This document shows, one piece after another, positions 7,852 to 15,387 of a stretch of 32,464 nt of DNA. Source of the DNA: Candidatus Aminicenantota bacterium (GTDB taxonomy: Bacteria > Acidobacteriota > Aminicenantia > JAMOAD01); assembly GCA_027031485.1 (NCBI GenBank), contig JALVQI010000145.1:1-32464 (forward strand), read 5' to 3'. Positions within the stretch are counted from its first letter, which is position 1. Each line of letters opens with the position of its first letter. The notes below the pieces were generated by a model that had not been told where the DNA came from, searched no databases, and was given only the letters and a program-made list of their open reading frames with translations. The translations under genes and the position numbers were made by a program.

Positions 7852-9452
7852 GGAACAAAGTTCTCGTTTTTATTCTTATTGTTTTTTTAGCATCTCCTGT
7901 TTTCTTACAAGCAAAGCTTAACAAAGTTGAGATGATGGTTTACAGAGTAAAACCCGGTGTGGCTCTTATTGAAACATTCTTGAATTTTAAGATTCAATAT
8001 GAGGACAATGGCGCAAAGAGATTAGAACAAAATGGTTTTAGATTTAGCGGCACAGGCTTTTTTGTTAATCCAGAGGGGTATCTAATAACAAATGGACATG
8101 TGGTTGAGGTTGAGCATAAATATCTGACTAATAAAGAAAAGCTTTATCAGGAAGTTTTAAGCTATTTTGTTGTGGCAAAATTAAAACAGGCAGGAACAAT
8201 CGTAAGTATGGAAAATGTACAGAAATGGATAAAAGAGCATAAACCTCAATTGGTTTCTCTTCAGATTTTTCCAAAAGTGACTCTTACAAACTTTGAAGAG
8301 TATAATTATGAAATAAAAAAATTTAGTCCTCCCATGACCAGTGGGGGTAAAGATATCGCAGTTTTAAAAATTGAAAGAAGCAATTGCCCTGTTCTTATGT
8401 TAGGAGATTCTTCAAAAGTTAAACTTCAGCAGATTGTTTTTCCGATAGGCTATCCCGGACTTGTCGACCCTTACACATTCTGGGTAATAAGTAAAAAGAG
8501 TAGATTACAGCCTACTATTAGCAGAGGAACCATAACCTCCTTAAAATATGATTACAGGAATATGAATGTTTTTCAAACAGATGCTGCTATAACCCATGGT
8601 AATTCTGGTGGACCTGCTGTTGATGAAGATGGAAAAGTAATTGGTATTGCCACCTTTGGAGCAGTTGATCCAATAAAGGGTCAAATTCAAGGATATAATT
8701 TTTTAATTCCTATTAATACGGCAAAAGAATTTATAAGAGATGCGGGAATAGAATACAATATAGAATCTGACTTTACTAAAGTTTATAATAAGCTACTTGA
8801 TGCTGTCTGGAATGAAAAATGGTTTGAAGCAAAAAACTATGTTGCTGTTGCTCTTTCCTATATGAGTAATCAACCTGATCTTAAAAAACTTCAGCAATTA
8901 ATCTACACAAAGATTGAACATATGGGTGCTTTGAAAAGAATGTGGATAAGGAATAAGTTACTCTTTATTCTTGTCTTAATCTTAATCATAGCTGTTATAG
9001 TAATTTTAATAATAGCTTTAAAGCCCGAGAGTGAAAAAAAGGTTGAAAGTGTTGCAGGAAATGAAGTAAAGGTTGAAGATGTTAAAGTAGAGGATGAAGG
9101 GAAGACAGTATTGGAAGAGGAAGATGATAAGACAATGCTTGAGCAGGAAGTAGTGGGAATTGCCGATATTTATGTTAATGGTCAGTTAAAGACAAAGTGT
9201 GAAATAATGGATACAGGAACAATTATCGGTAGAGATCCTGCTCAGTCAAATTGTGTGATAGAAGAGACAATGGTCTCTAAAGCCCATGTAAAAATAGTGC
9301 CCAAGGATGATGACTTTGAAGTCCAGGATTTAAATTCAACAAATGGAACCTATTATAATGGAGAGAAGATAGACAGAAAAGTTATAAAAGCGGGAGAGAG
9401 AATACAGTTAGGGAAAAAGGGAACTGTAGAGATACACATAGACAAAGTGTAA
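7848..9452 (+). CDS. Membrane-anchored trypsin-like serine protease (S1C/HtrA-like) with cytoplasmic FHA domain
   Basis: 534 residues in four parts. A signal peptide (MRNKVLVFILIVFLASPVF) is followed by a trypsin-like domain with the complete triad: His84 in TNGHVV, Asp169 in GKDIAVL, Ser253 in HGNSGGP. One transmembrane helix lies at about 371-393. An acidic linker (about 395-435) carries two Thr motifs, GKTVLEEE and DDKTMLEQ. A C-terminal FHA domain (about 437-534) has GRD, SKAH and DLNSTNGTYYNGEK hallmarks. No PDZ domain is evident, unlike DegP or DegS. With an N-terminal export signal, the protease faces the periplasm and the FHA domain, a phosphothreonine reader, faces the cytoplasm. The gene overlaps the upstream kinase by 4 nt. 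The arrangement suggests that kinase phosphorylation is read by the FHA domain and alters the protease; that step is inference. Confidence 0.9.
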   Translation: MRNKVLVFILIVFLASPVFLQAKLNKVEMMVYRVKPGVALIETFLNFKIQYEDNGAKRLEQNGFRFSGTGFFVNPEGYLITNGHVVEVEHKYLTNKEKLYQEVLSYFVVAKLKQAGTIVSMENVQKWIKEHKPQLVSLQIFPKVTLTNFEEYNYEIKKFSPPMTSGGKDIAVLKIERSNCPVLMLGDSSKVKLQQIVFPIGYPGLVDPYTFWVISKKSRLQPTISRGTITSLKYDYRNMNVFQTDAAITHGNSGGPAVDEDGKVIGIATFGAVDPIKGQIQGYNFLIPINTAKEFIRDAGIEYNIESDFTKVYNKLLDAVWNEKWFEAKNYVAVALSYMSNQPDLKKLQQLIYTKIEHMGALKRMWIRNKLLFILVLILIIAVIVILIIALKPESEKKVESVAGNEVKVEDVKVEDEGKTVLEEEDDKTMLEQEVVGIADIYVNGQLKTKCEIMDTGTIIGRDPAQSNCVIEETMVSKAHVKIVPKDDDFEVQDLNSTNGTYYNGEKIDRKVIKAGERIQLGKKGTVEIHIDKV

Positions 9453-9472
9453 AGTATAGGTAGATTAAGTAA

Positions 9473-9520
9473 AATAAATCGAAAATTATAGAGAAAAAGA
9501 AGTCGATTATTATCTTTTTT
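9473..9520 (+). terminator. Weak candidate Rho-independent terminator
   Basis: AATAAATCGA at 9473-9482 can pair with TCGATTATT at 9503-9511, with one bulged A. A loop of about 20 nt separates the arms, and CTTTTTT follows. The stem is AT-rich and the loop long, so efficiency is doubtful. The position between the protease-FHA stop and the next promoter is appropriate. Confidence 0.3.
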
Positions 9521-9535
9521 GGGAGGTGAAAATAC

Positions 9536-9564
9536 TTGACATAGAGGGCTTTTTTTTATATTTT
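9536..9564 (+). promoter_or_regulatory. Putative promoter of the second kinase gene
   Basis: A perfect TTGACA lies at 9536-9541. The -10 is either TATTTT at 9559-9564 (17-nt spacer) or TATATT at 9557-9562 (15-nt spacer). The start codon is about 120 nt further on, at 9683, leaving a longish AT-rich leader in which no clear structure was seen. Confidence 0.5.
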
Positions 9565-9682
9565 TAAAAAAGAATGAAAATAAAAAGATTTTGTTTCATG
9601 AACTGTTAAAGTAAAAGATGATAAAGGAAGTAAATTCAATAAAACTGATATTAATTTATTCCTCAAATAGAGGAGATTATTA

Positions 9683-12433
9683 ATGAATGATTTGCCTGAG
9701 ATCCCCGGTTACATAATTAAGAGAAAGTTAGGTAGGGGAGGGATGGCAAATGTTTACTTTGGTATTCAAGAAAGTTTAAAAAGAAAGGTTGCGGTAAAAA
9801 TTTTATCTCAGTATCTTTTGCAGGATGAACAGCTTATAAAGAGATTTTTAAGAGAGGCTGAAACAGCGGCTAATCTGAACCATTCAAATATTGTGCATAT
9901 TTATGATGTGGGTAAATATAATGATCTAAACTATATAGTAATGGAATATCTTGAAGGTGGAAATCTTAAACAGAAGTTAAAAAAAGGAGAAATAGACGAA
10001 GAAAAAGCCTTATGGATAATAGAGGAAATTTCAAAAGCTCTTGACTATGCTCACTCCAAAGGAATTATTCACAGGGATATAAAACCTGAAAATATAATGT
10101 TTAGAGAGGATGGAACTCCAGTGTTAGTTGATTTTGGTATAGCAAAGGCGATCGGGAGTGAAACAAAGCTTACGAAGACGGGAGTTTATATAGGTACACC
10201 CCGTTATATGAGTCCTGAGCAGATACAGGGAGAAGAATTGGATGGTAGAACAGATTATTATTCATTGGGGATTGTCCTTTACGAATTACTAACGGGAAAG
10301 GTACCCTATGATGGAGAGGATAGTATAGCCATAGCTATGAAACATCTTCAAAAGCCAATCCCGAAGCTTCCTCCCTATCTGTCTGTATATCAGATTTTAA
10401 TAGATAAATTAATGGCTAAGAATAGAGAGGAGAGGTTAAGCAATAGTCGGGAACTCGAAAATATTATAAATGAAATTAAATTACTTAGAAAAAAGAAGAA
10501 AGCTATAGAGGAGGCTGAAACAAGGGTGGAACCTGTGGTATCGGGTAAAACAATGGAAGAGGATAAAACGAGGCTCGAAATAGAAGAAAAACAAGAAAAG
10601 GTGGAAGTTGAAAAAAAGCAAGAGCTGTATAAAAAAGAGGAAAAGAAGCAAGAGGAAGAAGGTAAAGAAATTAAAGGCGGAAAGAAAGAGAAAGAAAAAG
10701 TTAATATAAAAAAAGAAAAGGAGGGAAAGCCAAAAGGCTTAAAAGATAAAAAAAGAGATTTTGTTAAAAGAATAAGTTTAATAATAGGTGCGATTGTGAT
10801 TTTAATTTTGGCTCTTCTTTTAATAGAAAGTGGTAGTAGGAATGATGAGGAAGTTTTGTATGAAAAGGCAGTGAAGAGTCAATCCGAGAATTTATATGAA
10901 GAGTATTTAAAAAAATTCCCGGAAGGAAAACATGTAAGGGAGATAAAAAGGAAGTTGGGAAAGAGTGGAAAGCCAGAAAAAAAATTAAAAGAGAAGAAAG
11001 AAAAAGTTGCTCCGATAAATTCAAAGAACTATACAAAGTATCTTATTCTTGCAAAAAAATATTTTAAAACAAAAGAATTCAGGAAAGCACTTGAAGCTTT
11101 GAATAAAGCAAAGGAGTATGGCGGAAGTGGTGAAAAAGAATTTATTGATCTGGATAATAAAATTCCGAGATGGAAGAAAGTTGAATACAGAGATGGATAC
11201 TATGAAGGCTGGGTTTTAAAGAATGGCAAAAGGGAGTATTTTGGAAAATTTTATCGGAAGAATGGGGACAGATATGAGGGACAGTGGAAGGATGATAGGG
11301 AAAGCGGAGGATGGTATTATTATGCTGATGGAAGAAAAGAATGGGGTTATCGTGATAGTAATGGAAAATGGATAGTTTCAAAGAAAAATGATTTCCAACA
11401 GAAGAAAGTAAAGAGTAATGTGGAGAGGGAAGAAGGAAAAAATAAAGTTAATATTGAAAAGGATACTCGGAAATTAAAAGAGGAGATAAGTCTTAAGAAG
11501 GGGACTATTTCAAAAGAGGTAAGTCTGTTAAACACTCTAAGGATTGAAGAGGTGGAAGCGGGTAATTTTATAGGAGATTTTTTAGTGAGAGATAATCAAT
11601 TGTTGCTCTTTTCCAGGAATAAGATAATTAAAATCGAGAGAGGCAGAAAAAAAATCTTAAAAGTTAGTAATCTTATTTTCCCTGTGGTTGGGTTGAAGAA
11701 CAAAGTTTATTTTGCAACATCGGATGGTTATCTTTATCTGATGAATGGAGATAATGTAAAAAGAGTTTTTAACTCAGGTTGGGAATTTAATTTTCCTCCT
11801 GTAATGGCTAAAAATAGAATTTATTTTATTTGTTGCGATAAGTTTATCTACTGTTTTGAAAATAATAGGATGCTATGGAAATATAAAGCCTTCGGTAGGT
11901 TTGCCACTAATATCAGTAGTGATAAGAATGGCTATATATATTTTGTATCTAAGGATAATTATCTTGTAAAGATCAGCCCGGAAGGAAAGAAGCTTTCTGA
12001 GAAAGATCTAAAGCACTTTAAGAAGGTTAAAAAGATAGAAATAATAGGAAATAAAATTAGAATCACAAATTCTTCAAACAGAAGTTTATATTTTGATCTT
12101 AATTTGAAAAGTTCAACCGGGAATTCTCTCATTGTGGAAAAGAAATTTAAGAATTTTACAATTAAAGTTTTTAAATCCGGAGCAAAAATATACGAGGGAA
12201 CTCGCATAATTAAAACTGTAAACGAATATGTTAAAGATGCTTTTTTAATAGATAATTATCTTTTATTAATTTTTAATGAAAGAATTGATGTTTATTCCCT
12301 TGGTGATAATTCGGTTGAAAAGGTAAGAACCTATAAATTAAATGTTAGCGGGACAAAAAAAATTAGAGTATATAATAAATCTATTTACATCTTAACAAAA
12401 TCCAGATTATTGAAGATAAGCTTTATTAAATAA
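9683..12433 (+). CDS. Transmembrane Ser/Thr protein kinase with MORN-like and beta-propeller-like extracytoplasmic region
   Basis: 916 residues, with ATG preceded by GAGGAG at about 9671-9676. The kinase domain (about 8-265) has the GRGGMA glycine loop, VAVK lysine, HRDIKPEN (His130), DFGIAK, and GTPRYMSPEQ. A highly charged linker (about 270-360) carries Thr motifs ETRVEP, GKTMEE and DKTRLEIE. A single membrane helix lies at about 364-386. Outside it are a short TPR/YfiO-like segment (YEEYLKKFPEGKH), a second helical repeat-like segment, two or more MORN-like units around 500-555 (GDRYEGQWKDDRESGGWYYY), and from about 620 to the end repeated YFATSDGYLYLM / YFVSKDNYLVKIS strands resembling a PQQ/WD-type propeller. 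The external part looks built to bind a ligand or partner. It differs entirely from the other kinase's exterior, so the two probably sense different signals. A beta-barrel gene follows closely. Confidence 0.92.
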   Translation: MNDLPEIPGYIIKRKLGRGGMANVYFGIQESLKRKVAVKILSQYLLQDEQLIKRFLREAETAANLNHSNIVHIYDVGKYNDLNYIVMEYLEGGNLKQKLKKGEIDEEKALWIIEEISKALDYAHSKGIIHRDIKPENIMFREDGTPVLVDFGIAKAIGSETKLTKTGVYIGTPRYMSPEQIQGEELDGRTDYYSLGIVLYELLTGKVPYDGEDSIAIAMKHLQKPIPKLPPYLSVYQILIDKLMAKNREERLSNSRELENIINEIKLLRKKKKAIEEAETRVEPVVSGKTMEEDKTRLEIEEKQEKVEVEKKQELYKKEEKKQEEEGKEIKGGKKEKEKVNIKKEKEGKPKGLKDKKRDFVKRISLIIGAIVILILALLLIESGSRNDEEVLYEKAVKSQSENLYEEYLKKFPEGKHVREIKRKLGKSGKPEKKLKEKKEKVAPINSKNYTKYLILAKKYFKTKEFRKALEALNKAKEYGGSGEKEFIDLDNKIPRWKKVEYRDGYYEGWVLKNGKREYFGKFYRKNGDRYEGQWKDDRESGGWYYYADGRKEWGYRDSNGKWIVSKKNDFQQKKVKSNVEREEGKNKVNIEKDTRKLKEEISLKKGTISKEVSLLNTLRIEEVEAGNFIGDFLVRDNQLLLFSRNKIIKIERGRKKILKVSNLIFPVVGLKNKVYFATSDGYLYLMNGDNVKRVFNSGWEFNFPPVMAKNRIYFICCDKFIYCFENNRMLWKYKAFGRFATNISSDKNGYIYFVSKDNYLVKISPEGKKLSEKDLKHFKKVKKIEIIGNKIRITNSSNRSLYFDLNLKSSTGNSLIVEKKFKNFTIKVFKSGAKIYEGTRIIKTVNEYVKDAFLIDNYLLLIFNERIDVYSLGDNSVEKVRTYKLNVSGTKKIRVYNKSIYILTKSRLLKISFIK

Positions 12434-12444
12434 AGGAGGTTAGT

Positions 12445-13260
12445 ATGAAAAAAGTATTTTTAGTTTTTTTTATCTTTTTTATCTCCTCGATTTTTGCTCT
12501 ATCAGGATCAAATTTTTTTATCGAGGGTGGTTATAGAGGAGCTTTAACTCTGAGTGATTTAAGCTATTCATGGGATTGGAATAATTCCTACATTACAGTT
12601 AAGGAGAATGGTAATGTTAATACTATTTTGGGTTCAGGTTATTCTTTTGGCGGGGGAATTATGTTTTCCAACTTCTCTTTGTCCTTTTTCTATTTAAAAC
12701 AGAATTTAACCGGAGATTCAAATTACAACCTTTCCTGGACCTGGTATACAGGTAAAAAAGGAAGAAGTGCCGGTAAGTGGGATAATGATGGATATGTTTC
12801 TATTATCCCCGTTTCTCTGGACTATAACTTTATTTACAAATTGAACAGGAAAAACCAGATTAACATATATGCCGGCCCCTCCCTTTATATGATTAAGTCA
12901 GCTTTGAATGTGACGATTGGTTATGCTTCTATGCTTGTTGACAATGGGACAATTTACCTTGATTACTATCCATTTCGGTTAACAGCTGATAATAGTATTA
13001 CAAAATTCGGAGCTAATTTCGGATTAAATTATGAATTTAGGGTTAATTATTCATTAGCTTTTTATCTGGGAGCACAATATTTTTATATACCAAATATAAA
13101 CACAAAATGGAGTTTAAAAACCGGCAAATATGATGGTGCTTTGGGGAACCTGTATAGAACAATTGATGATCCTGACTTTTTAGATGATATAATGGATACG
13201 AATCTTGAGATGAAATTATCTTTTTACAAAGTTAATTTTGGTATTAGGATTTATATGTAA
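12445..13260 (+). CDS. Secreted outer-membrane beta-barrel-like protein
   Basis: 271 residues. An excellent Shine-Dalgarno (AAGGAGGT) just after the kinase stop precedes an ATG start. A classic signal peptide occupies about residues 1-19 (MKKVFLVFFIFF...SIFALS). The mature chain has no hydrophobic helix. It shows many alternating, aromatic-rich stretches (SLSFFYLKQNL, INIYAGPSLYMI, LAFYLGAQYFYI, KLSFYKVNFGIRIYM) typical of transmembrane beta strands, and ends on a strand as barrel proteins do. Glycine/asparagine/aspartate-rich loops separate the strands. The family is not identified. Eight to ten strands would fit the length. Its placement 11 nt behind the propeller-bearing kinase suggests cotranscription. 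It could be a partner or sensed component in the envelope, which is inference only. Confidence 0.75.
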   Translation: MKKVFLVFFIFFISSIFALSGSNFFIEGGYRGALTLSDLSYSWDWNNSYITVKENGNVNTILGSGYSFGGGIMFSNFSLSFFYLKQNLTGDSNYNLSWTWYTGKKGRSAGKWDNDGYVSIIPVSLDYNFIYKLNRKNQINIYAGPSLYMIKSALNVTIGYASMLVDNGTIYLDYYPFRLTADNSITKFGANFGLNYEFRVNYSLAFYLGAQYFYIPNINTKWSLKTGKYDGALGNLYRTIDDPDFLDDIMDTNLEMKLSFYKVNFGIRIYM

Positions 13261-13379
13261 TAAATCATAAAAATTGGGAAGTAAGTAAAATAGGGAGCAG
13301 AGAAAGGAAATTTGAGTTAAGAGGTTTGTGTCCAATCAATGTTTCTGCCGAAAAAAGTTTAAAATAGAAGTCAGGGGTT

Positions 13380-13408
13380 TTGACAAAAAATTTTAAATAA
13401 AATATATT
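13380..13408 (+). promoter_or_regulatory. Consensus-like promoter for the SufS-like gene
   Basis: TTGACA (13380-13385), a 17-nt spacer, and TATATT (13403-13408). Initiation near 13415 leaves a leader of about 25 nt containing AAGGAGG (13428-13434) ahead of the ATG at 13440. This is one of the best promoters in the window. Confidence 0.75.
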
Positions 13409-13439
13409 ATTACTTATTAAAGAATTCAAGGAGGAAATT

Positions 13440-14810
13440 ATGCTTGAAGTGAGGAAAGATATTTTAGGTTTTGATACAAAAGTTGAAACCTTGAATGGTA
13501 AAAAAGATTATATCTTCTTTGATAATGCTGCTTCCACCCCTGCTCTTAAAAGTGTTTATGAGCAGATGGAAGAGATAATGAAAAATTATTCAAATGTACA
13601 CAGAGGAACTGGTTATAAGGCTTTTTATTCCACTGAACTCTTTGATAGATCAAGAGAGTATGTTATGGAATTTTTAGGAGCAGGAGAGAATGATACTGCA
13701 ATTTTTGTAAAAAATACCACTGAGGGGGTTAATAAATTCGCGAGGATTTTCAAGTCAAAATTCCCGGATGCAAAAATCATAGTATCCGAGATGGATCATC
13801 ACTCAAACCTTTTGCCATGGAAAAAATATTTTAATATCAGATGGTGGGAGGTTAATGATAGAAGCAGGCTTGAGCTTGATAGGTTGGAGGAAATATTAAA
13901 GGAGGAGAATGGAAAGGTTAAACTTGTTGCTGTTACGGGAGCTTCAAATGTGACAGGTTTTACAAATCCTGTTCATGAGATAGCCAGGCTTGCCCATAAG
14001 TACGGAGCCTATGTGTTTATAGACGGAGCTCAGCTGATTCCCCATAGAAAAACTTCAATGACCACGGGAAATCCGGAGGAAAAAATAGACTTTTTAGCTT
14101 TTTCAGCACATAAGATATACTCACCTTTTGGTTCGGGTGCCCTTTTGGGAGATAAAAATGTATTGTCAGCGGAAGAACCTCAATGTGTAGGAGGGGGGAC
14201 TATAAAATTCGTTGCAAAGGATGAAATTGTATGGGCGGACCTTCCGGATAGAGAAGAAGCCGGTACTCCCAATATACCGGGGGCAATTTCTCTTGCTTTG
14301 ACTTTGAAAAAATTAAATTCCCATGATTTTAATAAACTTGAAAAAAGAGAAGAGGAGCTTGCCTCTTATTTTATAAAAAAATTTTCAAAATTAAATAAAT
14401 TTACTCTTCTTGGGGATGAAAATAGAACAGAGAAAGATTTTAGCGTCTTCTCCTTTAAATTCGAAGGAGAACTCTCTCCTTTTCTTATTGCTTCAATCTT
14501 ATCTTTTGAAGAGGGAATAGGTGTAAGAGCCGGCTGTTTCTGTGCACACCCCTACCTTGCGAGGTTAATGAATTTTTCTAAGGATGATCTTGAGGATGTA
14601 AAAAATAAAATTATAAAAGATGAAATGGACAAATTTCCGGGAGCAATAAGAGCCAGTTTGAGTTTTTATAATACGGAGGAGGAAATAGATAGATTGATAA
14701 ATGCTCTTGAGAAAATAGAGAAAGGTGAATTTTCCGAGTACTATTACCGCGAGGATGTTCATGCATTTGTTCCTAAAAATTTTGATTTTAAAATTCCCGA
14801 CTTGATTTAA
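13440..14810 (+). CDS. Class V aminotransferase-fold PLP enzyme, SufS/Csd-like cysteine desulfurase
   Basis: 456 residues, longer than the roughly 405 of typical SufS. It likely takes sulfur from cysteine as a persulfide for Fe-S cluster or other thio-cofactor assembly in the cytoplasm, using PLP. Visible features are the N-terminal FFDNAASTPAL block, SEMDHHSNLLPW, GASNVTG, FIDGAQLIPH with the PLP-contacting Asp, and SAHKIYSPFGSGALLG with Schiff-base Lys225. The RAGCFCAHP loop aligns with SufS RTGHHCAQP and places the catalytic cysteine at Cys368, with an additional Cys366 where SufS has histidine. The C-terminal tail of about 50 residues (KDEMDKFPGAIRASLSFYNT...) includes the usual RxSLxxYNTxEEID motif. 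No suf or isc partners lie nearby, and the gene has its own promoter. A related PLP lyase remains possible. Confidence 0.8.
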   Translation: MLEVRKDILGFDTKVETLNGKKDYIFFDNAASTPALKSVYEQMEEIMKNYSNVHRGTGYKAFYSTELFDRSREYVMEFLGAGENDTAIFVKNTTEGVNKFARIFKSKFPDAKIIVSEMDHHSNLLPWKKYFNIRWWEVNDRSRLELDRLEEILKEENGKVKLVAVTGASNVTGFTNPVHEIARLAHKYGAYVFIDGAQLIPHRKTSMTTGNPEEKIDFLAFSAHKIYSPFGSGALLGDKNVLSAEEPQCVGGGTIKFVAKDEIVWADLPDREEAGTPNIPGAISLALTLKKLNSHDFNKLEKREEELASYFIKKFSKLNKFTLLGDENRTEKDFSVFSFKFEGELSPFLIASILSFEEGIGVRAGCFCAHPYLARLMNFSKDDLEDVKNKIIKDEMDKFPGAIRASLSFYNTEEEIDRLINALEKIEKGEFSEYYYREDVHAFVPKNFDFKIPDLI

Positions 14811-14819
14811 GAAGAGATC

Positions 14820-14848
14820 TTGACTTTTTTATTTATTTTAAATATATT
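14820..14848 (+). promoter_or_regulatory. Promoter for the zinc-ribbon/FHA gene
   Basis: TTGACT (14820-14825), a 17-nt spacer, and TATATT (14843-14848). It begins only 10 nt after the previous stop codon. Initiation near 14855 gives a very short leader carrying AAGGAGAG before the GTG start at 14869. Confidence 0.7.
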
Positions 14849-14868
14849 AGAAAAAGAAGGAGAGAAAA

Positions 14869-15384
14869 GTGTTAGTTATATGTCCGAGCTGTAAAAAAAG
14901 ATACAAACTTGATGAGAAAAAACTTAATCCAAAGCCAAAAGTAAAATTGAGATGCCCGAATTGCGGACACATTTTTGAGGTTAACAATCCTTTATATAAT
15001 GAAAAGATAAATGAGGATGATACAACTCAAATAAAAAAAGACAAGAATGCTGAAGAGGGATTAACCTTACCGGAGGATAAGATTATTTATCTTTATGTTA
15101 TTAAAGGTCCGCGCTCCGGCTATAAGTACAAAGTTACAAAACCAAGAGTAATTGTGGGCAGAGGTAGCCAGGCTGATTTAATTATCCCGGATCTTGAGGT
15201 TTCAAGGCAGCACTTTTCTCTGGAGATTTCTGAAAATAAAACAATATTAAGAGATTTAAATAGTACCAATGGAACATACATAGATGGAGAAAAAGTAAGC
15301 TCTGTGAAAATTGAGGATAGAACGGAAATACAAATAGGACAGAGTGCGATCCTTTATATGGAATCCACAGAAAGAGATTTTTAA
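14869..15384 (+). CDS. Soluble zinc-ribbon (MJ0042-type) plus FHA domain protein
   Basis: 171 residues. The GTG start is supported by AGAAGGAGAG just upstream and by the family-typical opening MxxxCPxCxxxY. The N-terminus is a four-cysteine zinc ribbon of the MJ0042 kind: CPSC at residues 5-8 and CPNC at about 29-32. A short acidic linker contains NEDDTTQIKKD (about 47-57), a possible phosphothreonine site. The FHA domain (about 75-165) has VGRGSQADLIIPD, VSRQHFSLEI and DLNSTNGTYIDGE, which carry the conserved Gly-Arg, Ser-x-x-His and Asn-Gly residues. No membrane segment or signal is present, so it should act in the cytoplasm as a phosphothreonine adaptor. Proximity to two Ser/Thr kinases makes them candidate partners. 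The next gene begins 3 nt after its stop. Confidence 0.9.
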   Translation: MLVICPSCKKRYKLDEKKLNPKPKVKLRCPNCGHIFEVNNPLYNEKINEDDTTQIKKDKNAEEGLTLPEDKIIYLYVIKGPRSGYKYKVTKPRVIVGRGSQADLIIPDLEVSRQHFSLEISENKTILRDLNSTNGTYIDGEKVSSVKIEDRTEIQIGQSAILYMESTERDF

Positions 15385-15387
15385 GCA

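Noticed and set aside
9521-9545. Shine-Dalgarno-like GGGAGGTGAAAATA suggesting a small gene
   Set aside because: The nearest start, TTG, is followed by ACA and then TAG, so no protein is encoded. It is more likely incidental sequence before the -35 element.
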